A stretch of 57,179 nt of DNA from Nautiliales bacterium (lineage in GTDB: Bacteria; Campylobacterota; Campylobacteria; Campylobacterales; JAADDX01). Within the stretch, counting starts at the first letter, position 1. Each line of letters begins with the position of its first letter. Below are positions 43,391 through 53,664 of the stretch, in pieces. The notes under the pieces were generated by a model. It was not told where the DNA came from. It saw only the letters and a list, made by a program, of their open reading frames with translations, and searched no databases. The stretch covers positions 68,070 through 125,248 of the forward strand of contig JAUUDM010000016.1 of the NCBI GenBank assembly GCA_030826765.1. The letters are read 5' to 3'. A program made the position numbers and the translations under genes.

Positions 43391-46300
43391 ATGTTAACTG
43401 GAGTAAAAGTAAAAAAAAGAGATGGAAGAATAGAATTATTAGATATTTCAAAAATACAAAAATATACATCAGCCGCTTGTGAAGGGCTTAATAATGTAAA
43501 TCAAAGTGAATTAGAATTAGATGCAAAAATACAATTTAGAGATGGGATCAGCACAGAAGAGATTCAACAAACTTTAATAAAAACGGCAGTTGATAAAATA
43601 GATATTGACAGACCTGATTGGACTTTTGTAGCTGCAAGACTTTTTTTATATGATTTATATCACAAAGTTAGTAGATGGACGGGATATCGCCATTTAAAAG
43701 AATATTTTGAACAAGGTGAAAAAGAGGGTAGAATTGTTTTAGGACTTAAAGAAAAATATGATTTAGATGATTTAAATGATTATATCAAGCCTGAGAGAGA
43801 TTTACAATTTACTTATTTAGGAATTAAAACTTTATATGATAGATATTTACTTAAAGATAAACAAAATAATCCAATAGAACTTCCTCAACATATGTTTATG
43901 GGTGTTGCTATGTTTTTAGCTCAAAATGAAGAAAATCGTCAAGTTTGGGCGAAAAAATTTTATGATATTTTATCTAAATTTGAAGTAATGGCTGCAACTC
44001 CTACGCTAAGTAATGCAAGAACTCCAAGACATCAATTAAGTAGTTGTTATGTTGGGAGTATGAATGATAATATTGAGGGAATTTTTGATGATTACAAAGA
44101 GATGGCATTACTTAGTAAATTTGGTGGTGGAATTGGATGGGATGTATCAAGAATTAGAGCTTTAGGAAGTTTTATTGATAATCATAAAAATGCAGCAGGT
44201 GGAGTAATTCCTTGGCTTAGAATTACAAATGATATTGCAATTGCTGTTGATCAGTTAGGAACAAGAAAAGGTGCAATTGCTGTTTATTTAGAACCTTGGC
44301 ATATGGATGTTATGGACTTTTTAGAACTTAAGAAAAATAGTGGAGAAGAAAGAAGAAGAGCTCACGACTTATTTCCTGCACTTTGGATAAATGATCTGTT
44401 TATGAAAAGAGTGGCAAATGATGAATTTTGGACACTGTTTGACCCGTATGAAGTCCCTGATTTAACTGATTGTTATGCAGAAGAATTTGAGAAAAAATAT
44501 CTTGAATATGAAAAAGATGAAAATTTAGTAAAACATAAAGTAAAAGCAAAAGAGTTATGGAAAAAAGTATTAACAGAATATTATGAAACAGGAAATCCTT
44601 TTTTATGTTTTAAAGATAATGCAAATATTAGAAATCAAAATGAGCATTCAGGGATTATTCGAAGTAGTAATTTATGTGTAACAGGGGATACAAGATTAGC
44701 AACTCAATTTGGACTTGTAAAAGCAAAAGAGTTAGAAAAAATGAATAAAAAAATTATTGCTTCGTATGATTTAAGAACAGATGGAGATAGAAAAAATTAT
44801 GGTGTTAGCACTGCTGAATGTATTGAAATGTATAAAACAAAAGAGAATGCAAAAGTTTATAAAATAACTACAAAAGATGGTTATGAAATAAAATCTACTG
44901 ATTGGCACGAATATTATGTTTTAAGAGATAAAGCAATAATTAAAATTCCTTTAAAAGATGTGAAATTAACAGATAAACTTTTAATTCAATCAGCCGAAGG
45001 GCAATTTGGAAAAGAAGGAAATTATGAGTTAGGATTTTTAACGGGACTTATCGCAGGGGATGGAACATTTGCAAAAAATCATTCAAATCATCAAGTCGCT
45101 TGTATCGACCTTTATAATGAAGATATGCAAATGAAAGATGATGTTTTAGAATATATTAAAAAAGTTACAAAAGAAGAATATTCAACTTTACATAAATTCA
45201 TTAAAAAAGATGATGAAATTAAAATGCCAAAAGAGTTTAAACATACGAAAAACTCTAAAAAAATGAGATTTCAAAGTGTAAAACTTGGAAGAATTTTAGA
45301 TGAAAAATATAATTTCAATAAAAAAACAAAACTAAAAGTTCCAGAATTTGTATTTCAAGGAAAAAAAGAGTGTGTAAAAGGATATTTACAAGGATTATTT
45401 ACATCAGATGCAACAGTAAATAAACTTAAAAATGATAAAATTCCTACATTTGCTATTCAATTTGCAACAATTAGCGAAGAGTTAGCAAAAGATGTTCAAA
45501 TTTTACTTGCAAATTTTGGTATTAGAACTAAAATAACTCTAAATAAAAAGAGAGATAGTTTTAAATATACTACTAAAAATGGAAAAAACAAAGAATATAA
45601 ATCAAAACTACTTTATAGATTAAATATCAATGGTAGAAATGCTACTAAATTTATAAAAGAAATAGGTTTTATTGGTGAAAAACAAGTAAAAGCACTAAAT
45701 ATTTTAATACAAAGAGAAAAACTTGGAGTTAGTGTAGAAAGTAACAAATCAGAATATTTTGAAACAAAAATTGAAAAAATTGAATATATTGGAAAAGAAG
45801 ATGTTTATGATACAACTCAATTAGTTAATCATTCACTTATTTTTAATGGACTTGTTACTGGAAATTGTACCGAAATTTACCAAAACACAAAACCAAATCA
45901 TTACAAAATAGAGATAACTTATGAAGATGAGAGTGTTGAACTTTTTGAGGAAGAAGAGATAGTTGAAGTTGATGGAGGATTTAAAAAACCTGCTAAAAAA
46001 CTTTCAAGTATTGATTCAATTAATAGCAAAAAAATATATATTGCCCAAAAACAAAAAATTGATGGAGATACAGCAGTTTGTAATTTAGCAAGTGTTAATT
46101 TAAGTAAAGTTAATACTCCTGAAGATTTTAAAAGGGTTATTCCAGTAGCCATTAGAATGCTAGATAATGTAATTGATTTAAATTTCTATCCACAAAGAAA
46201 AGTAAAAGATACTAATATTAAAAATAGAGCAATTGGTCTTGGAGTAATGGGAGAAGCCCAATATTTAGCTGAAAATCAAATAGAGTGGGGTAGTGAAAAG

Positions 46301-46954
46301 CATTTCCTTAAAATTGATGAATTAATGGAGAATTTTAGTTATTGGGCTATTAAAACAAGTGCAGAATTAGCACAAGAAAAAGGAATTTATCCTGAATTTG
46401 AAGGAAGTAAATGGCAAAAAGGAATTTTACCAATAGATACTGCAAACTCTGAAGCAAAAAAACTTGTTCAAAGAGATTTATTTATTCCAAGTTGTTGTGA
46501 TTGGGATAGTTTAAGAAAAGAGGTTAAAAAAGGTATGAGAAATGGTTATTTAATGGCTATTGCACCAACTTCTTCTATTTCAATTCTTAGTGGAACGACT
46601 CAAGCGATTGAGCCTGTTTATAAAAGAAAATGGTTTGAAGAAAATCTTAGTGGACTAATTCCTGTAGTTGTGCCAAATTTAAGTCCTGATACTTGGCAAT
46701 TTTATACACCAGCTTATGAACTTGACCAAAGATTACTTGTAAAAGCAGCTGCAATTAGACAAAAATGGATTGACCAAGGTCAAAGTCTAAATATTTTTAT
46801 TGACCCAAAAAATGCGAGTGGAAGGTATTTAAATGAAATTTATACACTCGGTTGGAAACTTGGAATTAAGTCATTTTATTATTTAAGAAGTAAATCTCCA
46901 GAAGCAGAACAAGATGTAATGGATAGAAGTATCGAATGTATGGGATGTCAGTAA
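43391..46954 (+). CDS. nrdA: Class I ribonucleotide reductase alpha subunit, interrupted by an intein
   Basis: A 1187-residue precursor; removal of a 397-residue intein (429-825) leaves a 790-residue NrdA, the normal length in Campylobacterota. It reduces ribonucleoside diphosphates with the NrdB radical. Order: ATP-cone (about 1-95), catalytic barrel with SSCYVGSM (first redox cysteine), SNLC and TEI joined across the intein (thiyl-radical cysteine), AVCNLASVNLS (second redox cysteine), the radical-path tyrosines near FYYLRSKSPEAEQDV and a C-terminal CMGCQ that carries electrons from thioredoxin. nrdB is not in this window. The gene is monocistronic. Confidence 0.95.
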   Translation: MLTGVKVKKRDGRIELLDISKIQKYTSAACEGLNNVNQSELELDAKIQFRDGISTEEIQQTLIKTAVDKIDIDRPDWTFVAARLFLYDLYHKVSRWTGYRHLKEYFEQGEKEGRIVLGLKEKYDLDDLNDYIKPERDLQFTYLGIKTLYDRYLLKDKQNNPIELPQHMFMGVAMFLAQNEENRQVWAKKFYDILSKFEVMAATPTLSNARTPRHQLSSCYVGSMNDNIEGIFDDYKEMALLSKFGGGIGWDVSRIRALGSFIDNHKNAAGGVIPWLRITNDIAIAVDQLGTRKGAIAVYLEPWHMDVMDFLELKKNSGEERRRAHDLFPALWINDLFMKRVANDEFWTLFDPYEVPDLTDCYAEEFEKKYLEYEKDENLVKHKVKAKELWKKVLTEYYETGNPFLCFKDNANIRNQNEHSGIIRSSNLCVTGDTRLATQFGLVKAKELEKMNKKIIASYDLRTDGDRKNYGVSTAECIEMYKTKENAKVYKITTKDGYEIKSTDWHEYYVLRDKAIIKIPLKDVKLTDKLLIQSAEGQFGKEGNYELGFLTGLIAGDGTFAKNHSNHQVACIDLYNEDMQMKDDVLEYIKKVTKEEYSTLHKFIKKDDEIKMPKEFKHTKNSKKMRFQSVKLGRILDEKYNFNKKTKLKVPEFVFQGKKECVKGYLQGLFTSDATVNKLKNDKIPTFAIQFATISEELAKDVQILLANFGIRTKITLNKKRDSFKYTTKNGKNKEYKSKLLYRLNINGRNATKFIKEIGFIGEKQVKALNILIQREKLGVSVESNKSEYFETKIEKIEYIGKEDVYDTTQLVNHSLIFNGLVTGNCTEIYQNTKPNHYKIEITYEDESVELFEEEEIVEVDGGFKKPAKKLSSIDSINSKKIYIAQKQKIDGDTAVCNLASVNLSKVNTPEDFKRVIPVAIRMLDNVIDLNFYPQRKVKDTNIKNRAIGLGVMGEAQYLAENQIEWGSEKHFLKIDELMENFSYWAIKTSAELAQEKGIYPEFEGSKWQKGILPIDTANSEAKKLVQRDLFIPSCCDWDSLRKEVKKGMRNGYLMAIAPTSSISILSGTTQAIEPVYKRKWFEENLSGLIPVVVPNLSPDTWQFYTPAYELDQRLLVKAAAIRQKWIDQGQSLNIFIDPKNASGRYLNEIYTLGWKLGIKSFYYLRSKSPEAEQDVMDRSIECMGCQ
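44675..45865 (+). mobile_element. LAGLIDADG intein in NrdA
   Basis: The intein starts at Cys429 (CVTGDTRLAT, block A) and ends at Asn825 (NHSLIFNGLVTGN, block G), followed by Cys826 as the +1 nucleophile. Block B-like sequence is STDWHEYYVL. A DOD homing endonuclease lies between, with two LAGLIDADG helices, GFLTGLIAGDGTF (549-561) and GYLQGLFTSDATV (664-676), each keeping its acidic residue, so the endonuclease may be active. The penultimate residue is Gly instead of His. Splicing is expected to give the mature SNLCTEI. Codon use looks like the host's. Confidence 0.93.
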
Positions 46955-46959
46955 TTAAT

Positions 46960-46987
46960 TTGACAAATTATTAAAAAAATATATAAT
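46960..46987 (+). promoter_or_regulatory. Promoter before the small conserved gene
   Basis: TTGACA (46960-46965), 16 nt, TATAAT (46982-46987), with AAGGAAGG before the ATG at 47019. The match to consensus is strong, and it begins only 6 nt after the nrdA stop codon. Confidence 0.75.
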
Positions 46988-47018
46988 ACCTCCTTTATCA
47001 AAAATATAAAGGAAGGTT

Positions 47019-47417
47019 ATGAAACAAATTTTAGTACAAGAAAAATATCCAGTTTTTATATTGGATATTTTTAAAAATGAAACAACTTACAAAAAAGCAA
47101 GTGAAATTATAGAGTTTTTTAGAACAAGAATTGAAAAACATCCAGTTGCAAAGTATATTGCAGAATTTGACCATTTTGAGCATACAAGTAGTCTTGAAGA
47201 TGGGAATATTGCCCCTGAAATAAAAGATGCAAAAATTATTATATTTTGTTTTGGAAAAGCTATTCCAAATGCAAAAATTTTGGCAGCAAGACCAAGAAGT
47301 ATAGCAGTAACTGAATTTAATGATAAATTTGAAGTTTCTTTTTTAGAACCACCTGCAATTAGTGCAAATGAAACTATGGAAAGTTGGGTAAAAGAACTTA
47401 GAAATAATTTAAAGTAA
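47019..47417 (+). CDS. Small conserved protein, DUF6858-like
   Basis: A 132-residue soluble alpha/beta protein without signal peptide or membrane helix. Landmarks: EKYPVFILDIFKNETTYKKA, AKYIAEFDHFEHTSSLEDG and IIIFCFGKAIPNAKILAARPRS. From memory it resembles a conserved protein of Campylobacterota (DUF6858). It has its own near-consensus promoter and a terminator, so it is a single-gene unit. Function unknown. Confidence 0.75.
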   Translation: MKQILVQEKYPVFILDIFKNETTYKKASEIIEFFRTRIEKHPVAKYIAEFDHFEHTSSLEDGNIAPEIKDAKIIIFCFGKAIPNAKILAARPRSIAVTEFNDKFEVSFLEPPAISANETMESWVKELRNNLK

Positions 47418-47429
47418 TTTTAAAAGTAG

Positions 47430-47463
47430 TCCAATACGGGATAATTCCCGAGTTGGATTTTAT
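47430..47463 (+). terminator. Terminator between convergent genes
   Basis: A hairpin with outer stem TCCAA/TTGGA and inner stem GGGA/TCCC separated by 3-nt bulges and a short loop, followed by TTTTATT. It ends the gene at 47019. The leftward chemoreceptor ends at its right edge, so on that side it may also protect against antisense read-through. Confidence 0.75.
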
Positions 47464-49415
47464 TAAACTTTAAATTTATTTATTTCTACTTTTAGAGATA
47501 ATGTTACATTATCTAATTGTTTAGAGATTTTATTGAATTCTTCACTTACTTTTTTTGTATTTTCAGCTTCTTTTGTAAGTCCTTCAGTTGTACTTACTAA
47601 TGAATTTACATTTAATTCAATTTTTTTAGTTTCTTGTTTTGCTTGTTCTGAAAGTTTAATTGTATTATCTAAACTTTGCATTGTCTCATTTGTTTGTTCT
47701 ACTAATACTTCAGTCGTTTGAGTTATATTTTGTGATTCTGTAGCACTTTTTTCTATCTCATTCTTACTATCCATAACTCCTTGGACAATGATAGAAATAC
47801 CTGAATCTATTTCTCCTAATGATTTTTGAGTTCGCTCAGCCAGTTTTCTAACTTCATCAGCAACTACTGCAAATCCTCTTCCATGTTCTCCTGCTCTAGC
47901 TGCTTCTATAGCTGCATTAAGAGCAAGTAAGTTTGTTTGGTCTGCTATTTCTTTTATAATATTTATAATGTCTTTAATTTGATTAGTTTGATCTGCTAAA
48001 GAAGTTACTTTTGATGCTAGTTCAACCTCATTATTAGCATTATTTGTAATAGCTTGAGCCATTTTATTTAATATTTCGATTGTTTGTTGAAGAGCTTTTT
48101 GGGTATTTATAATATCTTCAGCTGTAGTAGTTACACTATTTTGGGCTACATTTAGATCATTTTTTATATCATATGTATATGATTTTGTATTATTAATTAA
48201 TTCATTTTGTGTTGTTACTGTATTAGTTATATTTTCTGAACCTTTTTTAATATTTTCAACTACATTGACTGTATCATCTATCGATAATTTAAGTTGTAGC
48301 ATAATATTTTGAAGTTTATCCATAAATATATTTATATAAGTAGCCATTTCACCCATTTCATCTTTTGAATTAACTTCTAATCTGTGAGTTAAATCTCCTT
48401 CACCCTCAGCTAAATCTTTTATTCTAGATGTTAATTTTTCGATAGGTTTTACAACACTTCTTGAAATAATTAATATTAAAACAATAACCATTATTATATC
48501 AACTGATGCCATTATAATAATTTGTTTAAGTAAAGCAGATTCCGATTGTTTCACTACTTCTTCAAGAATACTAAGTTTTTTAGCAATTAATCCATAGCCA
48601 ACAACATTTCCACTAAAATCTTTAATAGGATAAGTTACCACAAAGAAATTTTTAGTTTTTAATTCTGAGTTATAAGAAGTAACATTTTGCATTTCTTTTT
48701 CAAAACTTTCATCATAAGCACCTTTTTTTAAAGCTACAACAAAATTACCCATAATTGTAGGTCTTTTTTTAAGTTTTGTTGCTATATTTAAATATTTTTT
48801 ATCCATTACAACGATTGAGTAAATTTTGTTGTTTTTTAATAAATCTTTACTAATTGAATTAAGCCCTTGAATAAACTCTACACTTCCTAAATATTCTCCA
48901 TTATGTATAATTGGAGCAATACCTCTAACTACTAATCCTGCTCGTCCAATTTCTATAGCACTTAGAGCTTTTTTAGTTTGTTTTACTTTTACGATAGTGT
49001 GTCTAAAAGAACTTAAATCATCACCATATTTGTTTGGTGCCCAGTTTCTTAAAAATGAATGAACATCTTTTGTGTGAATATGAACTTTTATATTTTTAAA
49101 AGGTGTATTAGCTTTAAAGTCATCGCTAATACTTTTCAAACCTTTAATTGCTAATTCTCTATCATTGTTTTGTAAAGCCTCAATAATATAACCATTATTT
49201 GCTAAATTTATGGCATTTGTAATACCCACTCTATCTTTTTCAATTAACTTATTTTGAAAAATATTTAATAAATTAACTTTTTCTGTAGCATAAACATCTT
49301 TACTTATTTGTTTAAGTGATGAAATAGATGTTAAAATTACTATTAATAAACCTACTACTATAGATAGTACAAGAGGTAAATGAATTTTTTGTGATATTTT
49401 AAGATTTTTGAACAT
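47463..49415 (-). CDS. Methyl-accepting chemotaxis protein with dCache sensor
   Basis: A 650-residue chemoreceptor: helix at about 13-33, a periplasmic double-Cache domain (about 35-290, with [19 protein letters not shown] and [17 protein letters not shown]), a second helix (about 298-318), HAMP (about 318-372) and the cytoplasmic signalling coiled coil (about 390-650). The hairpin tip reads [20 protein letters not shown] and is canonical. No CheR/CheB pentapeptide at the end. Its sensor is related to that of the diguanylate cyclase at 25654. Ligand unknown. It lies 23 nt downstream of prfB on the same strand. Confidence 0.95.
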   Translation of the reverse strand: MFKNLKISQKIHLPLVLSIVVGLLIVILTSISSLKQISKDVYATEKVNLLNIFQNKLIEKDRVGITNAINLANNGYIIEALQNNDRELAIKGLKSISDDFKANTPFKNIKVHIHTKDVHSFLRNWAPNKYGDDLSSFRHTIVKVKQTKKALSAIEIGRAGLVVRGIAPIIHNGEYLGSVEFIQGLNSISKDLLKNNKIYSIVVMDKKYLNIATKLKKRPTIMGNFVVALKKGAYDESFEKEMQNVTSYNSELKTKNFFVVTYPIKDFSGNVVGYGLIAKKLSILEEVVKQSESALLKQIIIMASVDIIMVIVLILIISRSVVKPIEKLTSRIKDLAEGEGDLTHRLEVNSKDEMGEMATYINIFMDKLQNIMLQLKLSIDDTVNVVENIKKGSENITNTVTTQNELINNTKSYTYDIKNDLNVAQNSVTTTAEDIINTQKALQQTIEILNKMAQAITNNANNEVELASKVTSLADQTNQIKDIINIIKEIADQTNLLALNAAIEAARAGEHGRGFAVVADEVRKLAERTQKSLGEIDSGISIIVQGVMDSKNEIEKSATESQNITQTTEVLVEQTNETMQSLDNTIKLSEQAKQETKKIELNVNSLVSTTEGLTKEAENTKKVSEEFNKISKQLDNVTLSLKVEINKFKV

Positions 49416-49438
49416 TTGATACTCCTTTTTTTTTGTTT

Positions 49439-50539
49439 TTAATTTTGACTATTTTGTGCAATTAATACATCTTCAATAACTTCTTCTAAATCTCCATCTA
49501 AAATTTTATCCACTTGTGAATATGCTTTATCACTTCTAACATCTTTTATTTGTTGATAAGGGAATAAAACATAACTTCTGATTTGATGACCCCATCCAAT
49601 TTCAGATTTTTCTTTTCCTTCTTCTTCAGCTTTTCTTGCTTCTAATTCAAGCTCATAAAGTCTTGATTTTAACATTTTAAAGGCTGTATCTTTGTTTTGA
49701 TGTTGACTTCTTCCGTTTTGACATTGAACAACTACATTTGTCGGAAGGTGAGTGATTCTAACGGCACTTTCAGTTTTGTTAATATGTTGTCCACCCGCAC
49801 CACTTGCTCTATAAGTATCGATTCTAATATCTTTATCTTCAATTACAATATCAATATCATCATCAATTTCAGGTGATACTTGAACAGATGCAAATGATGT
49901 ATGTCTTCTTCCACCACTATCAAAAGGAGAAACTCTTACAAGTCTGTGAATACCATTTTCTGCTTTTAAATAACCATAAGCATTTTCACCTTTTACTAAG
50001 AAAGTAACATCTTTAAGTCCAGCTTCTTCACCTTCTTGATAATCAAGTGTTTCTACTTTCCAACCTCTTTTTTCAGCAAATCTTAGATACATTCTATATA
50101 AAATACTTGCCCAGTCGTGACTTTCTGTCCCACCAGCTCCTGGGTGAATTGAAACAATTGCATTATTTGCATCGTGTTCACCACTAAGCATAACTTCAAT
50201 TTCAATTCCTTTTATTTTTTCTTGAAGAGCTGGAAGTTCACTAAATACTTCATTTAAAGTATCTTCATCTTCTTCTAAAGAAGCCAGTTCATACATATCT
50301 TTATTATCATCTAATGCTTGTTTAGCATCATTATATTTTTTTAATTTTCTTGTAAGCATATTTTTTTCTTTTTGAATTTTTGCCACTTTTTTAGGCTCAT
50401 TCCAAAAATCAGGTTCGTTTTCCATAACAGAAATCTCTTGAAGTCTTTTTTCAATCTCTTTTGGGTTTATAATTTGAGAAATATTATTAAGTTTATTTTC
50501 TAAATCTTTAATTAGTTCTGAATATTCATAACTATCCAT
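49439..50539 (-). CDS. prfB: Peptide chain release factor 2
   Basis: A 366-residue RF2, which recognises UGA and UAA stop codons. The tripeptide anticodon SPF is in [17 protein letters not shown] and the catalytic GGQ in [18 protein letters not shown]. One uninterrupted frame runs from the ATG, so the programmed +1 frameshift of E. coli prfB is absent, as usual in Campylobacterota. It is divergent from panC. Confidence 0.97.
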   Translation of the reverse strand: MDSYEYSELIKDLENKLNNISQIINPKEIEKRLQEISVMENEPDFWNEPKKVAKIQKEKNMLTRKLKKYNDAKQALDDNKDMYELASLEEDEDTLNEVFSELPALQEKIKGIEIEVMLSGEHDANNAIVSIHPGAGGTESHDWASILYRMYLRFAEKRGWKVETLDYQEGEEAGLKDVTFLVKGENAYGYLKAENGIHRLVRVSPFDSGGRRHTSFASVQVSPEIDDDIDIVIEDKDIRIDTYRASGAGGQHINKTESAVRITHLPTNVVVQCQNGRSQHQNKDTAFKMLKSRLYELELEARKAEEEGKEKSEIGWGHQIRSYVLFPYQQIKDVRSDKAYSQVDKILDGDLEEVIEDVLIAQNSQN

Positions 50540-50594
50540 TTTTATCCTTTTTTAGTATAATATATTCATAATTTTACCATAAAAGGTTGTATAA

Positions 50595-51410
50595 ATGAAA
50601 ATAATAGATAATCCTTATGAATTAAGAAAGGAATTAAAAAATAAAGAGGTTGGCTTTGTACCAACAATGGGTGCATTACACGAAGGACATTTAAGTTTAA
50701 TAAAAAAAGCAAGAAATGAAAATAAAATAGTAGTAGTTTCTATTTTTGTAAATCCAACTCAGTTTTTAGAAGGAGAAGATTTAGATAAATATCCTAAAAG
50801 ATTAGAAGCGGATGTGAAAATTTGCGAACTTGCAGGAGTTGATTATATTTTTGCTCCAAATATTGAAAATATGTATAATGATAGTGATGAAATTTTGATT
50901 AAAGCTCCAAAAGTTAGAGGTTATATTTTAGAAGGACATTTTCGCCCTGGGCATTTTGATGGAGTTTTACAAATTGTTTTAAAATTATTTAATATTGTAA
51001 AACCTAAAAAAGCCTATTTTGGTAAAAAAGATGCACAACAATTATCACTTATTAAACAAATGGTAAAAAATCTATTTTTAGATATTGAAATAATAGAAGG
51101 TGAAACTATTAGAGAAAAAACAGGACTTGCTTTGAGTAGTAGAAATGTTTATCTATCAAGCGAAGAAAAGAAAAGAGCCTTATCTATTTCTAAATCACTA
51201 AAATTAGCAGCAAAACTGAGTTTAAAAGAAAAAAATTGTAATAAATTAAAAAAAGAAATGATGAAAGTTTTAGATATTGATAAACTTCAATATATTGCTT
51301 TTGTAGATAGAGAATTTAATTATATTCACGAAATAGAGGAAAAAAATAGCATAATTTTAATTGCTGGTTTCGTAGGAAATACAAGACTTATAGATAATAT
51401 CTATTTATAA
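50595..51410 (+). CDS. panC: Pantothenate synthetase
   Basis: A 271-residue enzyme that joins pantoate and beta-alanine using ATP, the last step of vitamin B5 synthesis. It has the nucleotidyltransferase motif [17 protein letters not shown], the pantoate-binding SIFVNPTQF, the [12 protein letters not shown] region and SSRNVYLS. The last 10 nt overlap the convergent GGDEF-EAL gene. Confidence 0.97.
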   Translation: MKIIDNPYELRKELKNKEVGFVPTMGALHEGHLSLIKKARNENKIVVVSIFVNPTQFLEGEDLDKYPKRLEADVKICELAGVDYIFAPNIENMYNDSDEILIKAPKVRGYILEGHFRPGHFDGVLQIVLKLFNIVKPKKAYFGKKDAQQLSLIKQMVKNLFLDIEIIEGETIREKTGLALSSRNVYLSSEEKKRALSISKSLKLAAKLSLKEKNCNKLKKEMMKVLDIDKLQYIAFVDREFNYIHEIEEKNSIILIAGFVGNTRLIDNIYL

Positions 51411-53386
51411 GTTAATTCCTCTAATGGAGTTGGTTTAGCAAAATAGTAACCTTGGAATTCATCTATTCCTATACTTTTTAGTTTTTCAAAAATTTCTTCA
51501 TTTTCAACAAATTCAGCAGTTGTTTTAATATTTAACATAGAAGCAAGAGAAGCAATTGAATAAACTAATAATAAATTCTCTTTATTATTAAGAATATTTT
51601 TTATTAAACTACCATCTATTTTTAGATAATCAGGTTTTAATAAAATAACTTCTTTATAATTTGAAAAACCACTTCCAAAATCATCTATTGCAAATAGAAC
51701 TCCTTTATTTTTAAATTTTTCAACAAATTTTTTGAAAATAAGATATTCACTCATTGAATCATATTCTAATATTTCAAAAATAACAGGTTTTTTAATTTTA
51801 TCTATATAATATTCTAATAATTCAATTGTTTCTTCATTTTTGATATCTTCTAAATCTATATTTATAGAACATAAAATATCTGTTTTTTCTATAAATTCAA
51901 AGCATTTTGAAATCATTTGACGAGATAATTTATTATATAATTTTGCTTTTTTTGCATATTCTAAGAAATAAGGTGGAATAATGCTGTCTTCTGTCACAAT
52001 TCTCATAAGTAGTTCATATTTTATAGTTTTTCCTTCATTATTTACAATAGCTTGAGCATAAGGAGTAATTTGATTTTTTTCTATGGCATTTCTAATAAGT
52101 TTTCTTATCTCAAAATATTCTTTATCTTTTGATTCATTTTTAATATCTTTATAACAACATATTGAAATATGTTTTTCTTTTGCAATAGAAAGAGCAAGTA
52201 AAGCTTTTTTTAGAGGGTCAGGGGTATCGCTGTAAACAGTAGTAACACTTATATCAAAATTATCATTATTTATTTGAATAGTTTGATTTTCTAAAAATAT
52301 ATTTAGATTTTTTGCAATTTGATGAGTTTTTTCATAATTACTATGTCTTAAACCTATTGCAAATTCATCAGAACCAATTCTAAAAACAGTCATTGCAGTT
52401 GTTTGTGTTTTTCTAAAATCTTTTAATAATCCTGCAAATTTTTGTAAATATATATCACCTGTTTTAGCATCATAAAATTGGTTTATATTTTTAAAATTAT
52501 CTATATCTATTATAATTAAATTAGAAAATAAATTTCTTCTTATTTTTTCTACTAATAATTCTCTGTTTTCTAATTTTGTTAGGTTATCAAAATATAATTG
52601 TCGTTTTACTTTATTTGTTTCTTTTCTAATTGTTTTTTGATATTTTTCAATTTCTTTAGAAATTATATATATTATATATTTGTAAATTATAAAAAGTATA
52701 ATTATAAAAAAGATTGAAACTAATATAAATATAATTATAGATTTTTTAGTTACAAGTTCTAATTCTTTATTGTAAGTTTTAATTCTTTCATCGAATAAAT
52801 TTAAATATGTTCCACTTGCAACTATAATATTTAAAGGTTTATAATATTCAAAATAAGAAAGTTTTTTATTTATTTTATGTGTTAATGGATTTTTATAATA
52901 ATAAGTTACAAAAGCTTCACCATTGTTTATAATTTTTTGTAGCATAGTTTTTCTAAATTTTTTTCCTTTAATATCTTTATAATTAAGAGATACTAATTTT
53001 CCTTCTAAATCTGGTCTATTTATATTTATAATCATTTTTGCAAATTTATTATGTTTTATAGATTCATTTAATGGGTAGTTTAATTTATATATAAAAATAT
53101 AATTATGTTTATTTTTAGTTATATATTTAATTTTTTTTAATATATTTTTTTCTTTTTGTTGTTGGAATAAAGATATTATATTTGTAGTTTGATTAACTAA
53201 AGTTTTTAACTTATCTTTTTGAACAGTTAATTCTTCATTTTGTAATATTTTTATCTCTAATTGTTCTAATTTGTTTTTTTCATATTTAATAAAATATATA
53301 GTTATAAAAATTCCTAAAATAATCATTATTGTTGGAAGTCTTAGAAGAGATTTATTTATTTCCTTTATTAATTCATTTTTTTTCAT
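51401..53386 (-). CDS. sCache GGDEF-EAL protein, degenerate GGDEF
   Basis: A 661-residue membrane protein: helix at about 15-30, a periplasmic single-Cache type domain (about 80-205, ending [20 protein letters not shown]), a second helix (about 213-240), GGDEF (about 265-400) and EAL (about 415-658). The GGDEF motif is GSDEF at 338-342, probably not a cyclase. The EAL motif reads ELL at 458-460; Asn in CSINIDLED, Glu in FEILEYD, Asp-Asp in [10 protein letters not shown], Lys in YLKIDGS, Glu in AEFVENEE and Gln in FQGYYFAKP are all present, so a c-di-GMP phosphodiesterase is likely. It overlaps the DUF167 gene by 4 nt. Confidence 0.9.
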   Translation of the reverse strand: MKKNELIKEINKSLLRLPTIMIILGIFITIYFIKYEKNKLEQLEIKILQNEELTVQKDKLKTLVNQTTNIISLFQQQKEKNILKKIKYITKNKHNYIFIYKLNYPLNESIKHNKFAKMIININRPDLEGKLVSLNYKDIKGKKFRKTMLQKIINNGEAFVTYYYKNPLTHKINKKLSYFEYYKPLNIIVASGTYLNLFDERIKTYNKELELVTKKSIIIFILVSIFFIIILFIIYKYIIYIISKEIEKYQKTIRKETNKVKRQLYFDNLTKLENRELLVEKIRRNLFSNLIIIDIDNFKNINQFYDAKTGDIYLQKFAGLLKDFRKTQTTAMTVFRIGSDEFAIGLRHSNYEKTHQIAKNLNIFLENQTIQINNDNFDISVTTVYSDTPDPLKKALLALSIAKEKHISICCYKDIKNESKDKEYFEIRKLIRNAIEKNQITPYAQAIVNNEGKTIKYELLMRIVTEDSIIPPYFLEYAKKAKLYNKLSRQMISKCFEFIEKTDILCSINIDLEDIKNEETIELLEYYIDKIKKPVIFEILEYDSMSEYLIFKKFVEKFKNKGVLFAIDDFGSGFSNYKEVILLKPDYLKIDGSLIKNILNNKENLLLVYSIASLASMLNIKTTAEFVENEEIFEKLKSIGIDEFQGYYFAKPTPLEELTYK

Positions 53387-53664
53387 TCAAATTCCTCTAT
53401 AAATTTTTTTATTTTTTCATTCAAAGGTAAAGTAATTCTTTTTCTTTTTGATGTTTCGCCTTTTATAATTATATCACTTTTAGAAATTTTAAATTGTTTA
53501 GATAAAAATTTAATAAGCTCTTTATTTGCTGCACCTTCTACTGCTGGTGCTTTTACATTTATTTTTATTGACTTTTCATCATAAATTCCAGCTATTTTAT
53601 TAATTGATGAATTTGGTTGTGCTTTTACTTTAAAAGATACTTTATCGTTTTCTATTTTAAACAT
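53383..53664 (-). CDS. DUF167 (YggU) family protein
   Basis: A 93-residue protein with the family pattern SFKVKAQPNSSINKIAGI, IKINVKAPAVEGAANKELI and KGETSKRKRITL. The role of the family is unknown. A TTG lies one codon earlier, but the ATG at 53664 sits 5 nt after AAAGGA. It overlaps waaA by 8 nt and the GGDEF-EAL gene by 4. Confidence 0.88.
   Translation of the reverse strand: MFKIENDKVSFKVKAQPNSSINKIAGIYDEKSIKINVKAPAVEGAANKELIKFLSKQFKISKSDIIIKGETSKRKRITLPLNEKIKKFIEEFE

Noticed and set aside
45919..46152. Minus-strand ORF inside nrdA
   Set aside because: Shadow of the conserved NrdA frame; serine-rich complement of acidic codons, no start signal.
49439..50539. Programmed frameshift in prfB
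   Set aside because: The frame is continuous from the ATG with no early in-frame UGA.
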